A stretch of DNA of 14,244 bases from positions 1-14,244 of the forward strand of contig JAKSPW010000014.1 of assembly GCA_024404435.1 (NCBI GenBank), given 5' to 3'. Position 1 is the stretch's first letter; every line of letters starts with the position of its first letter. Below, piece after piece: positions 13,697 to 14,244 of the stretch. This DNA comes from Clostridia bacterium. GTDB lineage: Bacteria > Bacillota > Clostridia > Oscillospirales > CAG-272. Under the pieces are notes generated by a model. That model was not told where the DNA came from and made no database searches. It worked only from the letters and a program-made list of their open reading frames with translations. The translations under genes were made by a program, and so were the position numbers.

Positions 13697-14143
13697 ATGG
13701 AAAACTTCAGAGGATACTTCAAAAAAGAGAAAAGAGTGTTTCTTGAAAACGTCAGCTACGAGACGGTGCGTCCGGAGGACGCGACGGTACCGACGAGACG
13801 GCTCGGCTGCCGCGACACGGTCGTGGCTCAGCTTCTGATGCCGGTGGGAGTGAAGATCATCTTCAACAGACGCCTGAACTTCGAGCCGGAGGCTCTGTTC
13901 ACTCTTTCCGTTTCCTTCGGTACGATGCTGCTCTTCGATCCGGAACGGCGCGATGAGGTCGCGTGGAAGGACGTCAATCTTGTGAACGAATGCACGGCGG
14001 CGTATCCGGAGGTCATCGCCGAGATGGCTTCGCGTACGACGCTTCTCGTCTCGGAGATCACCTCTGCGGCAGGCGGGATACCGCTGATCACACAGGTCCC
14101 GCTGAAAAAAGACGAGAAAAAGAGCGAAAGTGAAGATAACTGA
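13697..14143 (+). CDS. SecB-fold-like protein, putative
   Basis: A 148-residue soluble protein. The core pattern is a series of strands (VAQLLMPVGVKIIF, ALFTLSVSFGTMLLF, around residues 42-80) followed by a helix and PLITQVPL near the end (AEMASRTTLLVSEITSAAGG, about 108-127). The ASRTTLLVSEIT...GGIPLI...P order is like the C-terminal helix and proline-rich end of SecB-type chaperones, so I suspect a SecB-like fold. This is remote, and a related uncharacterised family is equally possible. The last residues are highly charged (KKDEKKSESED). GAGGAAAACAATG gives a good ribosome binding site for the ATG; a TTG four codons earlier is less likely because it lies in that site. The gene follows the 6S-like RNA closely. 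Confidence 0.7.
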   Translation: MENFRGYFKKEKRVFLENVSYETVRPEDATVPTRRLGCRDTVVAQLLMPVGVKIIFNRRLNFEPEALFTLSVSFGTMLLFDPERRDEVAWKDVNLVNECTAAYPEVIAEMASRTTLLVSEITSAAGGIPLITQVPLKKDEKKSESEDN

Positions 14144-14174
14144 GTAAAAGCCCTCGCGGATGAGGAAAGAATAA

Positions 14175-14217
14175 AAAAACACCTGTCGGAATGGTATAGC
14201 CGCATAAGGATGTTTTT
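14175..14217 (+). terminator. Possible terminator downstream of the SecB-like gene
   Basis: AAAAACACCT (14175-14184) can pair with AGGATGTTTTT (14207-14217) over ten base pairs with one bulged A, enclosing a weak CGG/CCG inner pair. The A- and T-tracts make it suitable for termination on either strand. The inner stem is GC-poor, so strength is uncertain. The last bases of the window (14218-14244) end with a purine-rich AAAAGGAA that could be a ribosome binding site for a gene outside. Confidence 0.45.
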
Positions 14218-14244
14218 GCGATAAGAAAACCCGCCGAAAAGGAA

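Overview
The window looks like a chromosomal segment of a Bacillota (Clostridia-type) bacterium. The evidence is strong AGGAGG-like ribosome binding sites, three textbook sigma-A promoters (all with 17-bp spacers), intrinsic terminators, an S-layer-homology (SLH) surface protein, a PrsA-like lipoprotein, a DUF1292 protein, a small Cys-rich DUF6472-like protein and a candidate 6S RNA. TGA acts as stop throughout. Coding DNA is fairly GC-rich, while promoter regions are AT-rich. I see no insertion sequence, phage gene, tRNA, rRNA operon or CRISPR array.

Layout. Positions 1-342 (minus) hold the N-terminal receiver domain of a response regulator cut by the window edge. It is preceded by an AT-rich control region with repeated TTGGTAA/TTACCAA half-sites. 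Positions 514-1011 (minus) encode a YfcE-type metallophosphoesterase ending in a terminator that overlaps its own stop codon. Positions 1073-1896 (plus) carry three tightly coupled small genes of unknown function, convergent with and overlapping a PAS-like protein (1883-2752, minus). Positions 2808-5776 (minus) form a three-gene operon transcribed from a consensus promoter: an EEP-family hydrolase, a parvulin/PrsA-like lipoprotein lacking both hallmark histidines, and a membrane-anchored TIM-barrel glycosidase-like protein with a TTG start.

From 5894 the plus strand takes over. A consensus promoter with a palindrome in its spacer drives a predicted cytoplasmic glycoside-hydrolase-like protein (5982-7193). 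Then comes a secreted 1794-residue SLH protein (7235-12619). It contains three SLH domains, an internal duplication of about 344 residues made of three related modules each time, a CBM9/DOMON-like region, an extra module and a beta-propeller-like C-terminal region. An eighth module-like segment lies just past its stop codon in another frame (12594-12896), which suggests a frameshift. A DUF6472-like gene follows one base later.

A new sigma-A promoter at 13103 drives a DUF1292 gene, followed by a candidate 6S RNA (about 13468-13678) and a SecB-fold-like protein (13697-14143). A possible terminator lies at 14175-14217. No gene-free stretch exceeds about 240 bases. The most novel element is the SLH megaprotein with its undescribed, GL-Y-type repeat module and displaced last module.
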